From Rubrobacter taiwanensis (GTDB lineage: Bacteria > Actinomycetota > Rubrobacteria > Rubrobacterales > Rubrobacteraceae), in assembly GCF_004337705.1 (NCBI RefSeq), contig NZ_SKBU01000014.1:1-64000 (forward strand): a DNA stretch of 64,000 bases, written 5' to 3'. Made by a program: the position numbers and the translations under genes. The notes beneath the pieces were generated by a model, which saw only the letters and a program-made list of their open reading frames with translations, was not told the DNA's origin and ran no database searches. This document shows positions 29,247 through 41,072 of this stretch, piece after piece; the stretch's first letter is position 1, and every line of letters starts with the position of its first letter.

Positions 29247-30340
29247 TACGTCTGTCCCTTCCTGTTCAACTCCGAGATCAGAACGTCCAGGATGACGCGG
29301 GCGATCTCCCGCTTCGAGGCCCGCCCCACCCGGCGTTCCTCACCGCGGCTCACGATGCAGACCTCGTTCTCATCCGACCCGAACCCGATCTCCGGCCGGG
29401 AGATGTCGTTGCCGACGATGATGTCGGCTCCCTTGCGTTCCAGCTTCTCCCGCGCGTCGGGCAAAGGGTCGCCGAACGCTGCTGCGAATCCTATCATAAA
29501 GAGGTGCGGGAAAGACTCCCGCACCCGAGCGAGTATGTCAGGGGTGGATCTGAACTCTACCTTGAGCCCTTCGCGCCGCCGCACCTTGCCCCTCCCGGGT
29601 GCGGCGGGGGTGAAGTCCGAGACGGCAGCGGCCATGATGAGCGCGTCGGCCTCCGCCACGGCCCCCAGCACCGCCCTCTCCATCTCGGCGACGGTCTCTA
29701 CCGGTATCCACTCCACGCCCGGCTCGGGTGTGCCGAGGTTCGCGGCCACCACCGATACGTCCGCGCCGCGCGCCAGCGCTTCCCGCGCCACCGCGAGCCC
29801 CATCTTCCCCGAGGAACGGTTTCCGATGAAGCGCACCGCGTCCAGCGGCTCCCGGGTACCGCCGGCCGTGACCACGATGCGCCGCCCGGCGAGCTCTCCC
29901 CCGAGGGAACGGAACAGCGCGGCAGCTATCCCGCCCGGCGGCGCCATGCGCCCGCCTTCCGGCTCCAGCACCCGGCAGCCGGATTCGCGGACGCGCCGGA
30001 TGTTCCGGCGCACCGCCGGGTGCGCCAGCGTGCCCGCATCCATCTCCAGCGCGACGACGCAACCCCGTCTCCCAGAAAGGGCCTTCTCGAACGTCGGAGC
30101 ATCCGCAACCCCCCAGGCCAGCCGGGAGAGGACGTCCGGCCCTGCCGGAGCGAACGCTACGGCGTCCGGATCCTCCGGCGGACCGGAGAGAGGAACGCCG
30201 GCGGCCGCAAAGGCCGCCGGCCCCACGAACCTCTCCGCCCCCGGGGCGAGCAGCGGCTTTACGCCGTAACCCGCCTCCGTTAGGAGCCGTGCAAGGGCCG
30301 GGCCCCGGAGCGCGCCCATCCCCGGCCCGACCGAGAGCAA
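29246..30340 (-). CDS. coaBC: Bifunctional CoaBC with intact CoaB but degenerate CoaC domain
   Basis: CoaBC normally couples 4'-phosphopantothenate to cysteine (CoaB) and decarboxylates the product (CoaC). The C-terminal CoaB half is well kept: [39 protein letters not shown] and GNDIS. The N-terminal CoaC half is not: the FMN-binding GGIAAYK segment reads [10 protein letters not shown], the catalytic His motif is absent, the PAMN motif is LEMD, and the active-site Cys of LACG is missing. TTG 30340 is used as start; an upstream CTG cannot be excluded. It lies between rpoZ and metK, a conserved order. Confidence 0.86.
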   Translation of the reverse strand: MLSVGPGMGALRGPALARLLTEAGYGVKPLLAPGAERFVGPAAFAAAGVPLSGPPEDPDAVAFAPAGPDVLSRLAWGVADAPTFEKALSGRRGCVVALEMDAGTLAHPAVRRNIRRVRESGCRVLEPEGGRMAPPGGIAAALFRSLGGELAGRRIVVTAGGTREPLDAVRFIGNRSSGKMGLAVAREALARGADVSVVAANLGTPEPGVEWIPVETVAEMERAVLGAVAEADALIMAAAVSDFTPAAPGRGKVRRREGLKVEFRSTPDILARVRESFPHLFMIGFAAAFGDPLPDAREKLERKGADIIVGNDISRPEIGFGSDENEVCIVSRGEERRVGRASKREIARVILDVLISELNRKGQT

Positions 30341-30357
30341 TATGGTGAGAGCGTCCC

Positions 30358-30678
30358 TCAGGCCGCCCCGTGAGACTCTTCGGGCGAGGTCTCCTCTTCA
30401 GTGTCCGGCGACTCCGCCAGACCGGTGGAGTCCACTTCCTCCTCGGCGAAGCTGACCTTGAGCCTTCCGGCCCGCAGCTCCTCGATCGCAATGGTCAGGG
30501 GGTGCTGGGAGCTCGGATGCACCTGCGGCCCCGGGATACCGAGGCTCTCTCCGATGCCCAGCGTGGCGGTGTACTCGTTGATCTGGCGCGCGCGCCGGGC
30601 CGCCGCCATGACGAGCCCGTAGCGGGAGTCCACCCGGCCACCCTCCAGCAGCTCGTCTATCTTAAGCTCGTTCAGCAT
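30358..30678 (-). CDS. rpoZ: RNA polymerase omega subunit
   Basis: Omega helps RNA polymerase assembly. The 106-residue protein has KIDELLEGGRVDSRYGLVMA and AAARRARQINEYT, the family's RY.LV..AA.RARQ.N motif, and an acidic C-terminal tail. The ATG at 30678 is preferred over an upstream GTG because GGAGGT precedes it by seven bases; it overlaps gmk by 17 bp. mihF-gmk-rpoZ-coaBC is the standard actinobacterial order. Confidence 0.93.
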   Translation of the reverse strand: MLNELKIDELLEGGRVDSRYGLVMAAARRARQINEYTATLGIGESLGIPGPQVHPSSQHPLTIAIEELRAGRLKVSFAEEEVDSTGLAESPDTEEETSPEESHGAA

Positions 30679-31258
30679 CTCTTCTACCTCCTTCACAGGG
30701 GCTCCGGATTATCTGCCGCATAAGTTTAATCATTGCCGTCCGGGATTTCTCCAGCTCGTCGTTTACGATCTCATAGTCGAACTCGTCGCGGGCCGCCACC
30801 TCATTCCGGGCCGCCTCCAGACGCCGCTCCAGCGCCTCTGAAGTCTCGGTCGCCCGTCCCTCCAGCCGGCGGCGATTCTCCTCCAGCGACGGAGCCCGGA
30901 CGAAGATCATGACCGCATCCGGCCGCCGCCGCCGAACCTGCCGGGCCCCCTGCAGCTCGATCTCCAGGATCACGGAGAGCCCGGCATCCAGAAGCTCATC
31001 CACCTTCTTCTCGGGCGTGCCGTAGAGGTTTCCGGAGTACTCGGCCCACTCCAGAAAGCGTCCCTCCCGAATCCACGCCTCGAACTCTTCGCGCGAGAGG
31101 AAGATGTAGTCCCGGCCATCCACCTCTCCGGGCCGCGGCGGGCGGGTGGTGGCGGAGACCGAATACGCCAGCTCCGGTACGGCCTCGAGAGCGGCCCGGA
31201 TAAGAGTTCCCTTCCCGGCCCCGGAGGGCCCGGAGACCACGATCAGTCTTCCGCGCAA
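30662..31258 (-). CDS. gmk: Guanylate kinase
   Basis: Gmk converts GMP to GDP. The 198-residue P-loop kinase has VVSGPSGAGKGTLIRAA at residues 6-22, SVSATTRPPRPGEVDGRDY for GMP binding, and LEIELQGARQVRRRRPDAV. It overlaps mihF by 16 bp and rpoZ by 17 bp. Confidence 0.96.
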   Translation of the reverse strand: MRGRLIVVSGPSGAGKGTLIRAALEAVPELAYSVSATTRPPRPGEVDGRDYIFLSREEFEAWIREGRFLEWAEYSGNLYGTPEKKVDELLDAGLSVILEIELQGARQVRRRRPDAVMIFVRAPSLEENRRRLEGRATETSEALERRLEAARNEVAARDEFDYEIVNDELEKSRTAMIKLMRQIIRSPCEGGRRDAERA

Positions 31259-31566
31259 CCCAGAACCTTGATCAGCCGGTCCCGCTGTCCGTAGGTGAGG
31301 CCCACGAGCGTCTTGGAGCGGCTTATCCCGGACTCCCTGAAGATCCGGTTCACCTTCACCTTGCCCACGCCGCGCATGGCGAGCAGCATCTCCTCGACCT
31401 TGGCCCCCCTCAGCTCGGGCGGGGGATCCATGAGCAGGTCGTAGATGCTGATGCGCCCCTCCTTGAGGTCCCGCTTGGCGGCGGCCCGGGCGAAACGCAC
31501 CCGGTTTGCCTTCTCCAAGGCCGAGAGGCGCTCTTCGGATGTCCTTTCAGGAACCCTCCTCAACAT
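31243..31566 (-). CDS. mihF: Actinobacterial integration host factor
   Basis: mIHF is a small nucleoid-associated DNA-binding protein, essential in mycobacteria. The 107 residues contain LSALEKANRVRFARAAAKRD and a helix-two-turns-helix segment, MRGVGKVKVNRIFRESGISR, matching the G.GKVRA..IM...GI.. motif of the family, and GQRDRLIKVLG. The start is the ATG at 31566, flanked by in-frame TTG codons; no Shine-Dalgarno site is visible, and a promoter lies about ten bases upstream. Confidence 0.92.
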   Translation of the reverse strand: MLRRVPERTSEERLSALEKANRVRFARAAAKRDLKEGRISIYDLLMDPPPELRGAKVEEMLLAMRGVGKVKVNRIFRESGISRSKTLVGLTYGQRDRLIKVLGCAED

Positions 31567-31575
31567 CAACTGCAG

Positions 31576-31584
31576 AGTATACCA
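31576..31584 (-). promoter_or_regulatory. Extended -10 promoter for mihF-gmk-rpoZ and following genes
   Basis: TGGTATACT (TATACT at 31576-31581 with an upstream TG) lies between the pyrD stop and mihF. There is no clear -35, which extended -10 promoters can lack. Initiation would fall near 31570, at or within a few bases of the mihF start, predicting a leaderless or nearly leaderless message. Confidence 0.5.
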
Positions 31585-32454
31585 TCAGTGCGCCGCCCCG
31601 ATGAGGTCCCGGGCGTCCAGACCCGTCTCTCTCAGATAACCGGAGAACTCTCGCAGTATCTCCCGCGGATCCCGTACGAAGCCGGCAGACCCTATCTGCA
31701 CCGCCGTGGCCCCCGCCAGCATGAACTCGGCCACGTCGGTCCCGGTGGCCACACCTCCGCACCCGAGGATCGGTATCCCGACCGCGCGAAAGGCCTCGTA
31801 GACGGCCCGCAGCGCCACGGGCTTGATGGCGGGGCCTGAGAGGCCGCCGCGCAGCCGCACCTCTCGCCGACGGGCGTCCACCGCCAGCGCCGGCAGGGTG
31901 TTGATGAGCGTCACCGCCGCAGCCCCGGCACGTTCGGCGGCCTGCGCGCCCTCCACGGCCCCCTCGCTGGCAAGCTTGGCGAGAACGGGCTTCCCCCCCG
32001 CCGCCTCGACCGCCGCGGCCACTACCTCCTCCACACTCGCCGGCACGGCGCAGAAGTAGAGCCCGCCGCGCTCCACGTTGGGACAGGAGAGATTGAGCTC
32101 TATCGCCCGGACCCGGTCGTCGGCGGCCAGCCGCCCGCAGAGAAGCGAGTAGTCGCCGGCCGTCTCCCCCGCCACGGAGACGAAGAGCGGAACACCCGTG
32201 TCAAAGGCATCGAGCTCCTCCATGAACCGCTCGACGCCCGGGTTCTGCAGGCCGATGGAGTTGATCATTCCGGCCGGTGTCTCCGCAAGACGGGGCGGCG
32301 GGTTCCCAGTCCGCGGTTGCGGCGTCACGGTCTTGGGCAACACCGCACCGTATACTCCCTCCGAGGCCTGGACGGCCTCCTTACCATGCGTGCCGGCGGC
32401 CGGAACGAGCGGCGTATGCAGCCGGAGGCCGCACAGCTCCACGTTCAGATCCAC
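31585..32454 (-). CDS. pyrD: Dihydroorotate dehydrogenase, class 1B catalytic subunit
   Basis: PyrD oxidises dihydroorotate to orotate with FMN. In the 289-residue protein are LCGLRLHTPLVPAAGT, AIELNLSCPNVERGG with the class 1 catalytic Cys, TLINTLPALAVD, GGLSGPAIKPVALR and ILGCGGVATGTDV for FMN phosphate. The GTG at 32454 follows GGGAG by five bases and overlaps pyrK by 10 bp. The adjacent pyrK makes this the heterotetrameric class 1B form. Confidence 0.95.
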   Translation of the reverse strand: MDLNVELCGLRLHTPLVPAAGTHGKEAVQASEGVYGAVLPKTVTPQPRTGNPPPRLAETPAGMINSIGLQNPGVERFMEELDAFDTGVPLFVSVAGETAGDYSLLCGRLAADDRVRAIELNLSCPNVERGGLYFCAVPASVEEVVAAAVEAAGGKPVLAKLASEGAVEGAQAAERAGAAAVTLINTLPALAVDARRREVRLRGGLSGPAIKPVALRAVYEAFRAVGIPILGCGGVATGTDVAEFMLAGATAVQIGSAGFVRDPREILREFSGYLRETGLDARDLIGAAH

Positions 32455-33113
32455 GCCAGCTCCCGCGCTTCGAAGACGGGCCCCTCCACGCACGCCCGGG
32501 CGTAACCGCCCCCGGCGAGCGGGACGGCACATCCGTAACAGGACCCCTCGCCACACGCCATCATCTCCTCGACGGCGACCTGGCAAGGGATGCCGGGCGG
32601 CACCGCTCCCGGACCGCTGGCGTAGACGGCGGCGTAGCCGCTCAGATCGCCGAAATCGTCCACCACCCGGGCGCCGGGGAAGTCGCGGAGAATGGGGACC
32701 TGAGCCGCGGCGAGCTGCAGGAAGATGTCGTGGTCCACCCCCCGCTCCTGCAGCCGGCGGTAAAGCAGCCTGAGCGGCGCCACCTTCCCTTCCCGGGCGA
32801 TCAGGGCCACGCGCCCGGCCGGGACGTCCGGCCGGTACCCCCGGCCGTGCGGGGCACTGACCTCGATCTCCTCCGAGGAGGCTATCAGGCGGGTCCCCCG
32901 GCCGCGGACCTCCAGCAGAACGCTCATTACTCCACCCCGGAGATCGTACACCGAGAAGGGCCGGGCCAGGAACGGGTCGAAAGATGTCCGCTGCGAGGCG
33001 GCCCGGATCAGGACGAACTGCCCGGGCTCCACATCCCCCTCCCAGGGATAGCGCAGCACGCGGTAAGATCCCAGCCGCTCCCGGCTCTCGACCCTGACCC
33101 GGTGGAACCTCAC
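32445..33113 (-). CDS. pyrK: Dihydroorotate dehydrogenase electron-transfer subunit
   Basis: PyrK passes electrons from PyrD to NAD through FAD and a 2Fe-2S cluster. The 222 residues show the FAD motif [10 protein letters not shown] and the C-terminal cluster motif CGEGSCYGC, then a fourth Cys in RACVEGP. The NAD-binding GGGxGxxP loop is not conserved: the segment reads [14 protein letters not shown]. The acceptor may therefore not be NAD, or it is bound differently. The GTG at 33113 overlaps the carB stop by 4 bp. Confidence 0.9.
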   Translation of the reverse strand: MRFHRVRVESRERLGSYRVLRYPWEGDVEPGQFVLIRAASQRTSFDPFLARPFSVYDLRGGVMSVLLEVRGRGTRLIASSEEIEVSAPHGRGYRPDVPAGRVALIAREGKVAPLRLLYRRLQERGVDHDIFLQLAAAQVPILRDFPGARVVDDFGDLSGYAAVYASGPGAVPPGIPCQVAVEEMMACGEGSCYGCAVPLAGGGYARACVEGPVFEARELAWI

Positions 33114-36100
33114 GTCGCGGGAGCGATGAGCCGCTGTAGCGCCCGCACTTCGGCGATCCCGCCACGAATCATGGACTCCACCCCCTGTACCGCGGCCGAG
33201 GCCGCGGCCAGGGTGGTAATGCAGGGCACACCGTACAGGAGCGCCTTGCGCCGGATCAGATACCCGTCCGAACGCTCCCGCGCCCCGCGCCCCCAGGGAG
33301 TGTTGATGATCAGATCCACCTCCCCGCGCTCGATAAGCGTGAGCACATCGTCCCCGAGCTCCCCGATCTTCGGCACCACCGCCACCGGCAGACCGTTGTT
33401 CCGGAGCACCTCGGCCGTGCCCTCGCTGGCCGAGATCTCGAATCCCAGATCCGCGAACGCCCGCGCGATGAGGACCGCCGAGCGCTTGTCCCGGTCGTTG
33501 ACCGAGATGTACGCCCGCCCCCCCGTCGGAAGCGGCACGCCGGCCGCAGCGAGCGCCTTGGCGAACGCCCCCCCGAAAGACCTGTCTATGCCCATCACCT
33601 CCCCGGTGGAGCGCATCTCGGGTCCGAGCAGCGGGTCCACGTCCGCAAACCGGTCGAACGGGAAGACCGGAGCCTTCACGCTGAAGTGACCATTGTAGCT
33701 CGGCTTTAGGTTCATATCTCTGAGCTTCTCGCCGACCAGCACACGGGTCGCCACCCTGGCCAGCGGAACCCCGGTCGCCTTGGAGATGAACGGCACCGTG
33801 CGCGAGGCACGCGGATTGCACTCGATCACCATCACCCGGTCTCCGCGCACCACATACTGCACGTTCATCAGCCCGACCACCCCCATGGCCCGCGCCAGCT
33901 GCCGGGTGTAGTCCTCAATACGCCGCAGCAGGGGACGGGTGATCGTGATCGGCGGCGTTACGCACGAGGAGTCGCCGGAATGTACCCCCGCCTCCTCAAT
34001 GTGCTCCATGATCCCCCCGATGTACACGTCCTCGCCGTCGGAGACAGCATCTACGTCTACCTCGACGTAATCCTCCATGAACTTGTCTATGAGGATGGGG
34101 TGCTCCGGGCTCGTACTCACACTCTCTGTGAGGTAGAGGTCGAGCGCTTCGCGGGTGTAGACGATCTCCATCCTGCGCCCGCCCAGCACGTAAGAGGGCC
34201 GGACGACCACCGGGTATCCGATCTCCTCGGCCACGCTCCGGGCCTCTTCGGCGCTCATCGCGGCTCCCCAGCGCGGATGGGGGATGCCCAGCTCTCTGAG
34301 CAGGCAGGCGAAGCGGGAGCGGTCCTCGGCCAGGTCTATGGCGTCGGGCGAGGTTCCCAAGACCCTGAACCCGGCCTGTTCCAGCTCCCGCGCCAGCTTG
34401 AGCGGGCTCTGGCCGCCGAACTGCAGGACCACCCCCTCGGGCCGCTCCCGGCGCAGCACCTCCAGCACGTGCTCGGCGGTCAGCGGCTCGAAGTAGAGCC
34501 GGGTGGAGGTGTCGTAGTCGGTAGAGACGGTCTCGGGGTTGGAGTTGATCATGACCGCATCGAAGCCGCACTCGATGAGCTCCTGACTGGCATGCACGCA
34601 GGCGTAGTCGAACTCTATGCCTTGCCCGATCCGGTTCGGACCGCTCCCGAGCACGACCACCGAAGGGTTCTCGCCGCGCGCCACCTCGTCCTCGGCCTCG
34701 TAGCTGGAGTAGTAGTATGGGGTCTCGGCCGGAAACTCTCCGGCACAGGTGTCCACCGCCTTGTAGGTCGGGCGAATGCCCAACGCATGCCGCACCCCGC
34801 GCACCACCTCCGTGGAGTAACCGGTTGCCGCCCCCACGAGCTCGTCAGGCAACCCCAGCCGCTTGGCCTCGCGCAGCTCCTCGACCCCCAGAACCTCCGG
34901 CAGCGACTGCTCGGCGGCCACCACACGGGCCATCGAGGCCACGAAGAACGGGTCTATGCGGGTCCGGTCCGCTATCTCCTGCACGGTCATCCCGGCCCGC
35001 AGCGCGTCGAAGATGGCGAAGATGCGGTACGGATTCGGCCCCTCCAGCGAGGGCTTGATGTCCTTCCGGTCCAGCTCCAGCGAGGAGATGGCCTTGAGCA
35101 GACTCTCCGTGAACGTCCGGCCGATCGCCATCACCTCACCCACCGACTGCATCTTGGTGGTCAGACTCGGCTGCGCCCCCGGAAACTTCTCGAACGCAAA
35201 GCGCGGAATCTTGGTCACCACGTAGTCCAGCGCCGGCTCGAAAGAGGCCGGCGTCGCCCGCGTTATGTCGTTCGGAATCTCGTCCAGCGTGTACCCGGCC
35301 GCCAGCTTGGCCGCTATCTTGGCGATCGGGAACCCCGTAGCCTTGCTCGCCAGCGCACTCGAACGGCTCACCCGCGGGTTCATCTCGATCACATAGTAGT
35401 CGTCACCGTGCGGATCTACCGCAAACTGGATGTTCGATCCCCCCGTCGATACCCCGATCTCACGTATTATGCGTATTGCTGCACTACGCAGGGCCTGGTA
35501 CTGGCGATCGGAGAGGGTTTGGGCCGGGGCGACGGTGATGGAATCGCCGGTATGCACGCCCATCGGGTCCACGTTTTCGATCGAGCAGATTATGACCACG
35601 TTATCTGCGAGGTCGCGCATGACCTCCAGCTCGAATTCCTTCCACCCGACGACCGAGCGTTCCACGAGCACGCTGCGCACCGGGGAGGCGTCCAGGCCCT
35701 CGTTGATGGAGCGGCGCAGTTCTTCGGGGTTGCGAGCTATGGAGCCGCCCTTACCTCCGAGGGTGAAGCTCGGCCGGATGATGAGCGGGAAGCCGATCCG
35801 TTCGGCCAGTTCCTCGGCCTCCTCCACCCGGTGCACGACGCGGCTCTCCGGGATCTTGAGCCCTATCTTCTCCATGGAGCGCCGGAAGAGCTCGCGGTCT
35901 TCGGCCTTGCGGATCGAGTCCACCGAGGCTCCGAGCAGCTCGACGGCGTGTGCTTCGAGCACGCCGCGCTCCTGCAGCTCCACTGCGAGGTTAAGGGCCG
36001 TCTGGCCGCCGAGGGTCGGCAGCAGGGCGTCCGGGCGTTCGCGGCGGATGATCTCGGTCACGCTCTCGGCGGTGAGCGGCTCGATATAGGTGGCGTCCGC

Positions 36101-36280
36101 GATCTCCGGGTCGGTCATGATGGTGGCCGGGTTGGAGTTGACGAGGATTATGCGGTAGCCGTCCTCGCGCAGGGCCCGGCACGCCTGCGTGCCGGAGTAG
36201 TCGAACTCGGCCGCCTGTCCGATGACTATGGGGCCGGAGCCGATGACGAGAATGCTGGAGATATCGTCCCGCCGGGGCAA
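33110..36280 (-). CDS. carB: Carbamoyl phosphate synthase large subunit
   Basis: CarB makes carbamoyl phosphate from bicarbonate, ammonia and two ATP. The 1056-residue protein is a tandem of two ATP-grasp synthetase halves ([20 protein letters not shown] at the start and [19 protein letters not shown] in the second half), an oligomerisation domain between them, and a C-terminal MGS-like allosteric domain. It starts at TTG 36280, one base after the carA stop; upstream open frame lacks CarB character. Confidence 0.96.
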   Translation of the reverse strand: MPRRDDISSILVIGSGPIVIGQAAEFDYSGTQACRALREDGYRIILVNSNPATIMTDPEIADATYIEPLTAESVTEIIRRERPDALLPTLGGQTALNLAVELQERGVLEAHAVELLGASVDSIRKAEDRELFRRSMEKIGLKIPESRVVHRVEEAEELAERIGFPLIIRPSFTLGGKGGSIARNPEELRRSINEGLDASPVRSVLVERSVVGWKEFELEVMRDLADNVVIICSIENVDPMGVHTGDSITVAPAQTLSDRQYQALRSAAIRIIREIGVSTGGSNIQFAVDPHGDDYYVIEMNPRVSRSSALASKATGFPIAKIAAKLAAGYTLDEIPNDITRATPASFEPALDYVVTKIPRFAFEKFPGAQPSLTTKMQSVGEVMAIGRTFTESLLKAISSLELDRKDIKPSLEGPNPYRIFAIFDALRAGMTVQEIADRTRIDPFFVASMARVVAAEQSLPEVLGVEELREAKRLGLPDELVGAATGYSTEVVRGVRHALGIRPTYKAVDTCAGEFPAETPYYYSSYEAEDEVARGENPSVVVLGSGPNRIGQGIEFDYACVHASQELIECGFDAVMINSNPETVSTDYDTSTRLYFEPLTAEHVLEVLRRERPEGVVLQFGGQSPLKLARELEQAGFRVLGTSPDAIDLAEDRSRFACLLRELGIPHPRWGAAMSAEEARSVAEEIGYPVVVRPSYVLGGRRMEIVYTREALDLYLTESVSTSPEHPILIDKFMEDYVEVDVDAVSDGEDVYIGGIMEHIEEAGVHSGDSSCVTPPITITRPLLRRIEDYTRQLARAMGVVGLMNVQYVVRGDRVMVIECNPRASRTVPFISKATGVPLARVATRVLVGEKLRDMNLKPSYNGHFSVKAPVFPFDRFADVDPLLGPEMRSTGEVMGIDRSFGGAFAKALAAAGVPLPTGGRAYISVNDRDKRSAVLIARAFADLGFEISASEGTAEVLRNNGLPVAVVPKIGELGDDVLTLIERGEVDLIINTPWGRGARERSDGYLIRRKALLYGVPCITTLAAASAAVQGVESMIRGGIAEVRALQRLIAPAT

Positions 36281-36281
36281 G

Positions 36282-37388
36282 CTAGACCACCGCCTTTCGC
36301 GAGACCCGCTCGGCGAACTCGTCGAAGAGGTAGCCTGAGTCGCGCGGTCCGGGACTGGACTCCGGGTGGTACTGCACGCTCCAGGCGTCGAGTTTCGGGG
36401 CGGCGATCCCCTCCACCGTACCGTCATAGAGGTTGCGGTGGGTCAGCTCCACGCCCTCCGGCAGCGAGGCTTCGCGCACGGCGAAGCCGTGGTTCTGGCT
36501 GGTGATCTCGATCCTGCCGGTCTTCAGGTTGCGAACCGGGTGGTTGGCACCGTGGTGTCCGAAGGGCATCTTGTACGTCTCGCAGCCCAGGGCCAGACCC
36601 AGGAGCTGGTGCCCCAGGCAGATGCCGAACGTCGGGATCCTCCCCAGCACGCCCTGCAGGCTCTTCACCGCCCGTTCCAGCGCCGCCGGGTCGCCCGGCC
36701 CGTTGGAGAGGAAGAGTCCGGCGGGCCTCTCCTCCAGTATGTCCTCCGCACTCATTGAGCCAGGGACGGCGAGCACGGAGATACCGCGACTGCGCAGCTC
36801 CCGGTAGATGGACCCCTTCACCCCGTAGTCCAGCGCGACCACCCGGCAGTGCTCTTCGCCGAAGGCCGAAAGCAGCGTGGGTTCTGTTATCTGGGAGCTG
36901 CCCGAGGCGAGGTCCTGCCCTACCATCTCGGGGTGCGAGAGCACCCTTCTGAGAAGGGCGCCGGTATCGGTCTCCGTGGTGGAGATGATGCCGCGCATCG
37001 CGCCCTTGTCGCGCAGGTGCCGGGTGAGGGCGCGGGTGTCTATCCCCTCGACCCCGATCACGCCCTCCTCCTCCAGCAACCGTGCCAGGGACTTCTCGCT
37101 CGCCCAGTTGCTCGGGTAGGGAGTGTACTCCCGCACCAGGACCCCGGCGGCCTGGACCCGGGAGGACTCCTCATCGCCGGGAATGACGCCGTAGTTACCG
37201 ATCAGGGGGTAGGTGAAGGTCACGATCTGGCCCCGGTAGGAGGGATCCGTCAGCGTCTCCTGGTAGCCGACCATGCTGGTGGTGAACACCACCTCGCCCA
37301 GTGCCTCGCCCTCGCCGGCGAAGGTCCAGCCGTCGAAGCGGGTCCCGTCTTCCAGAACCACCGCTGCCCGCCGGCGCTCAAAGTCCAA
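36282..37388 (-). CDS. carA: Carbamoyl phosphate synthase small subunit
   Basis: CarA is the glutaminase subunit delivering ammonia to CarB. The 368-residue protein has [20 protein letters not shown] at the N-terminus and a class I amidotransferase domain with [15 protein letters not shown] (catalytic Cys) and [12 protein letters not shown] (His-Glu). I choose TTG 37388, with GGGAG six bases upstream; in-frame ATG 37409 and GTG 37421 are alternatives. It overlaps pyrC by 11 bp. Confidence 0.95.
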   Translation of the reverse strand: MDFERRRAAVVLEDGTRFDGWTFAGEGEALGEVVFTTSMVGYQETLTDPSYRGQIVTFTYPLIGNYGVIPGDEESSRVQAAGVLVREYTPYPSNWASEKSLARLLEEEGVIGVEGIDTRALTRHLRDKGAMRGIISTTETDTGALLRRVLSHPEMVGQDLASGSSQITEPTLLSAFGEEHCRVVALDYGVKGSIYRELRSRGISVLAVPGSMSAEDILEERPAGLFLSNGPGDPAALERAVKSLQGVLGRIPTFGICLGHQLLGLALGCETYKMPFGHHGANHPVRNLKTGRIEITSQNHGFAVREASLPEGVELTHRNLYDGTVEGIAAPKLDAWSVQYHPESSPGPRDSGYLFDEFAERVSRKAVV

Positions 37389-38663
37389 GCTTCGCTCCCA
37401 TACGGTCATGTACCATCTCACCCCCCACGAAAGTACCCGTTATGCGGCCGGTCAGCCTCCGGCCGAGATACGGCGTGTTCCGCGACCGGCTCAGGAGCTC
37501 GCCGGGCCTGACCTCCCACTCTTCGGAGAGATCCACCAGAACGAGGTCCGCCGGAGCCCCGGGCTCTATCCGCCCCTGCTCTCCGATCCAGCGCCCCGGG
37601 GCACAGCTCATCGCCTGCACGAGCCGCGCGAGCGGGAGCCGGCCTTCGAGCACCAGTTCCGTGTAGAGCGCTGCGAAGGCCGTCTCATGTCCCAGAAAGC
37701 CGGGTGAGGCCTCCTGCAGCGGCAGCTCCTTCTCTTCCGGAGCGTGCGGAGCGTGGTCGGTGGCGACGAAGTCGAGGGTGCCGTCCGCCAGCGCCTCCCC
37801 CACTAACAGCCGGTCTTCCTCCGGCCGCAGCGGCGGGTTCACCCGGTACATACCGTCCAGGGTGCCGACGAGCTCGTCGGTGAGCGTGAGATGGTGCGGC
37901 GTGGTGTCGCCCGTTATGTTGGGGTTGCGGTCCTTGAACCATCCCACCAGCGCGGCGGAGAGGGCCGTGCTAACGTGCGTTATGTGTACCCGGGCTCCGG
38001 TCTCGGCGGCGAGCACGAGCGCGGTTGCCGTCGCTACGTCCTCGGCGCTCGCCGGCGAGCCCGGAACGCCCGCCAGAGCCGCAACCGCTCCGTCGTGCAC
38101 CGCACCGGTGGCCAGCGTGTGATCCTCGCAGTGCAGGATGACCGGCAGCCCCGCCGATCGGGCGTAGAGCATCCCGTTCCTGAGCACCCCGGCGGAGGCC
38201 GTACCGAGCCCGTCGTCGGAGACGGCGAAGGCTCCGGCCTCTCTGAGCAGCTGCATCTCGGTCAGGCGCTCGCCCCTGAGTCCCTCGTGCAGCGCGGCGG
38301 CCACGTAGGCCCGCACGCGCGACTCCCGTTCCACCCGGCGCAGAAGTCCGGAGACGAGGGCCGGGCTGTCGATTACGGGCTCGGTATTCGGCATCATTAC
38401 GACGGAGGTGAAACCTCCGGCAGCGGCGGCCGCCGAGCCGCTCTCGATGGTCTCCTCGTCCTCCCGCCCCGGCGTGCGCCAGTGGGCGTGCACGTCCACG
38501 AACCCGGGGAAGAGGTGCAGCCCGGCAGCATCCAGCTCGCGGACGCCGGAGAGGCCGGGCCCCACCTCGGAGATCCTGCCGCCGGTGACGCGCACGTCCA
38601 GCTCGCCGTCCAGTCCGGTGGCCGGGTCGAGGACGCGCGCACCGCGGATGACGAACTCGCCGC

Positions 38664-38667
<4 letters not shown>
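37378..38667 (-). CDS. pyrC: Dihydroorotase
   Basis: PyrC cyclises carbamoyl aspartate to dihydroorotate. The 429-residue amidohydrolase has [10 protein letters not shown] (metal-binding HxH; usual form HLREPG), [26 protein letters not shown] and FVATDHAPH with the catalytic Asp. This is the bacterial class I type. The TTG at 38667 overlaps the pyrB stop by 4 bp and has GAGG seven bases upstream. Confidence 0.95.
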
Positions 38668-40152
<1,485 letters not shown>

Positions 40153-40175
40153 TTAAAGGTTGCCACGTCGGCAGG

Positions 40176-40204
40176 ATATTAACCGAGCGGGAAGTTCTCG
40201 TCAA
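40176..40204 (-). promoter_or_regulatory. Promoter of the pyr operon
   Basis: TTGACG at 40199-40204 and TAATAT at 40176-40181 are 17 bp apart and straddle the end of rluD. Transcription would start near 40169, giving a leader of about 47 bases that contains the PyrR-binding loop. This is among the best consensus promoters in the window. Confidence 0.7.
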
Positions 40205-41072
40205 GCTCCAGGGCCGCCTCGCGCAGATCCCGCGGCACGGGAGACCGGAAGCGCAGCTCCCCGCCGCTGACGGGGTGGCGCAGCCCTAGCTCCGAGGCGT
40301 GCAGCCAGACCCGGCGTCCGGGCACGGGCCTTCCGTAGAGCGGATCGGCGTAGACGGGATGCCCTATCGCGGAGAGGTGCACCCGGATCTGGTGCGTCCG
40401 GCCCGTCTCTAGCCGCACCCGCAAAAGGGTGTGCCGCTTCGAGCGGTAGGCGACCTCGAAGTGCGTCACTGCGGGCTGCCCGATACCGCAGGCCATCCTC
40501 ACCGGGTTCTCCGGGTCGCGCCCCACAGGAGAGTCGATGGTCCCGGTCTCCGGCAGCCCGCTCCCGACCACGAGCGCGAGATAGATCCTCTCCACCTCCC
40601 GCCCCTTCATCATCTGCACGAGCCGGGCGTGCGCCTCCCCGCTTCTTGCCAGCACCAGCAGCCCGGAGGTATCCCGGTCCAGGCGGTGCACCACGCCGGG
40701 CCGGTCCGGGTCGTCACCGCCGGTGATGCCACGCCCAAGCAGGGCGTTCACCAGCGTGCCGGACCGGTTGCCCGCCCCGGGATGCACCACCAGCCCGGCT
40801 GGCTTGTCCACGACGATGATGTGCTCGTCCTCGTAAACGACGGGAACGGGGATCTCCTCCGGCTCCGGTCCCTCCCGCTCTGCGGGGATGCGGACCGAGA
40901 TCTCCTCCCCGCCCTTCAGCCGGAACGCGGGAGGCTCCCGCCGCCCGTCCACCAGAACGTGCCCCTCCCGGATGAGCCGCTGAACCTCCGACCGGCTGAT
41001 CCCCTCCAGCCGGCTGCTCACGCACCGGTCCAGGCGTTCTCCGGCGGTGGACTCCAGGCGCAGCTCTTCCAC
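40179..41072 (-). CDS. rluD: Pseudouridine synthase, RluA/RluD family
   Basis: The 297-residue enzyme has an N-terminal S4 domain (GERLDRCVSSRLEGISRSEV), then VDKPAGLVVHPGAGN and VVHRLDRDTSGLLVLAR with the catalytic Asp of HRLDRDTSG, and GRTHQIRVHLSAIGHPV. Family members modify uridines in 23S rRNA helix 69 or elsewhere. lspA, which commonly precedes rluD, is absent; a YggU-like gene is there instead. Confidence 0.94.
   Translation of the reverse strand: MEELRLESTAGERLDRCVSSRLEGISRSEVQRLIREGHVLVDGRREPPAFRLKGGEEISVRIPAEREGPEPEEIPVPVVYEDEHIIVVDKPAGLVVHPGAGNRSGTLVNALLGRGITGGDDPDRPGVVHRLDRDTSGLLVLARSGEAHARLVQMMKGREVERIYLALVVGSGLPETGTIDSPVGRDPENPVRMACGIGQPAVTHFEVAYRSKRHTLLRVRLETGRTHQIRVHLSAIGHPVYADPLYGRPVPGRRVWLHASELGLRHPVSGGELRFRSPVPRDLREAALELDENFPLG

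Noticed and set aside
29200-29260. SAM riboswitch before metK
   Set aside because: metK overlaps coaBC by one base, leaving no leader sequence.
33980-36505. 841-codon open frame on the plus strand
   Set aside because: It is antisense to carB, which has clear family motifs throughout; high GC content gives long spurious antisense frames. The translated sequence has no recognisable domain.
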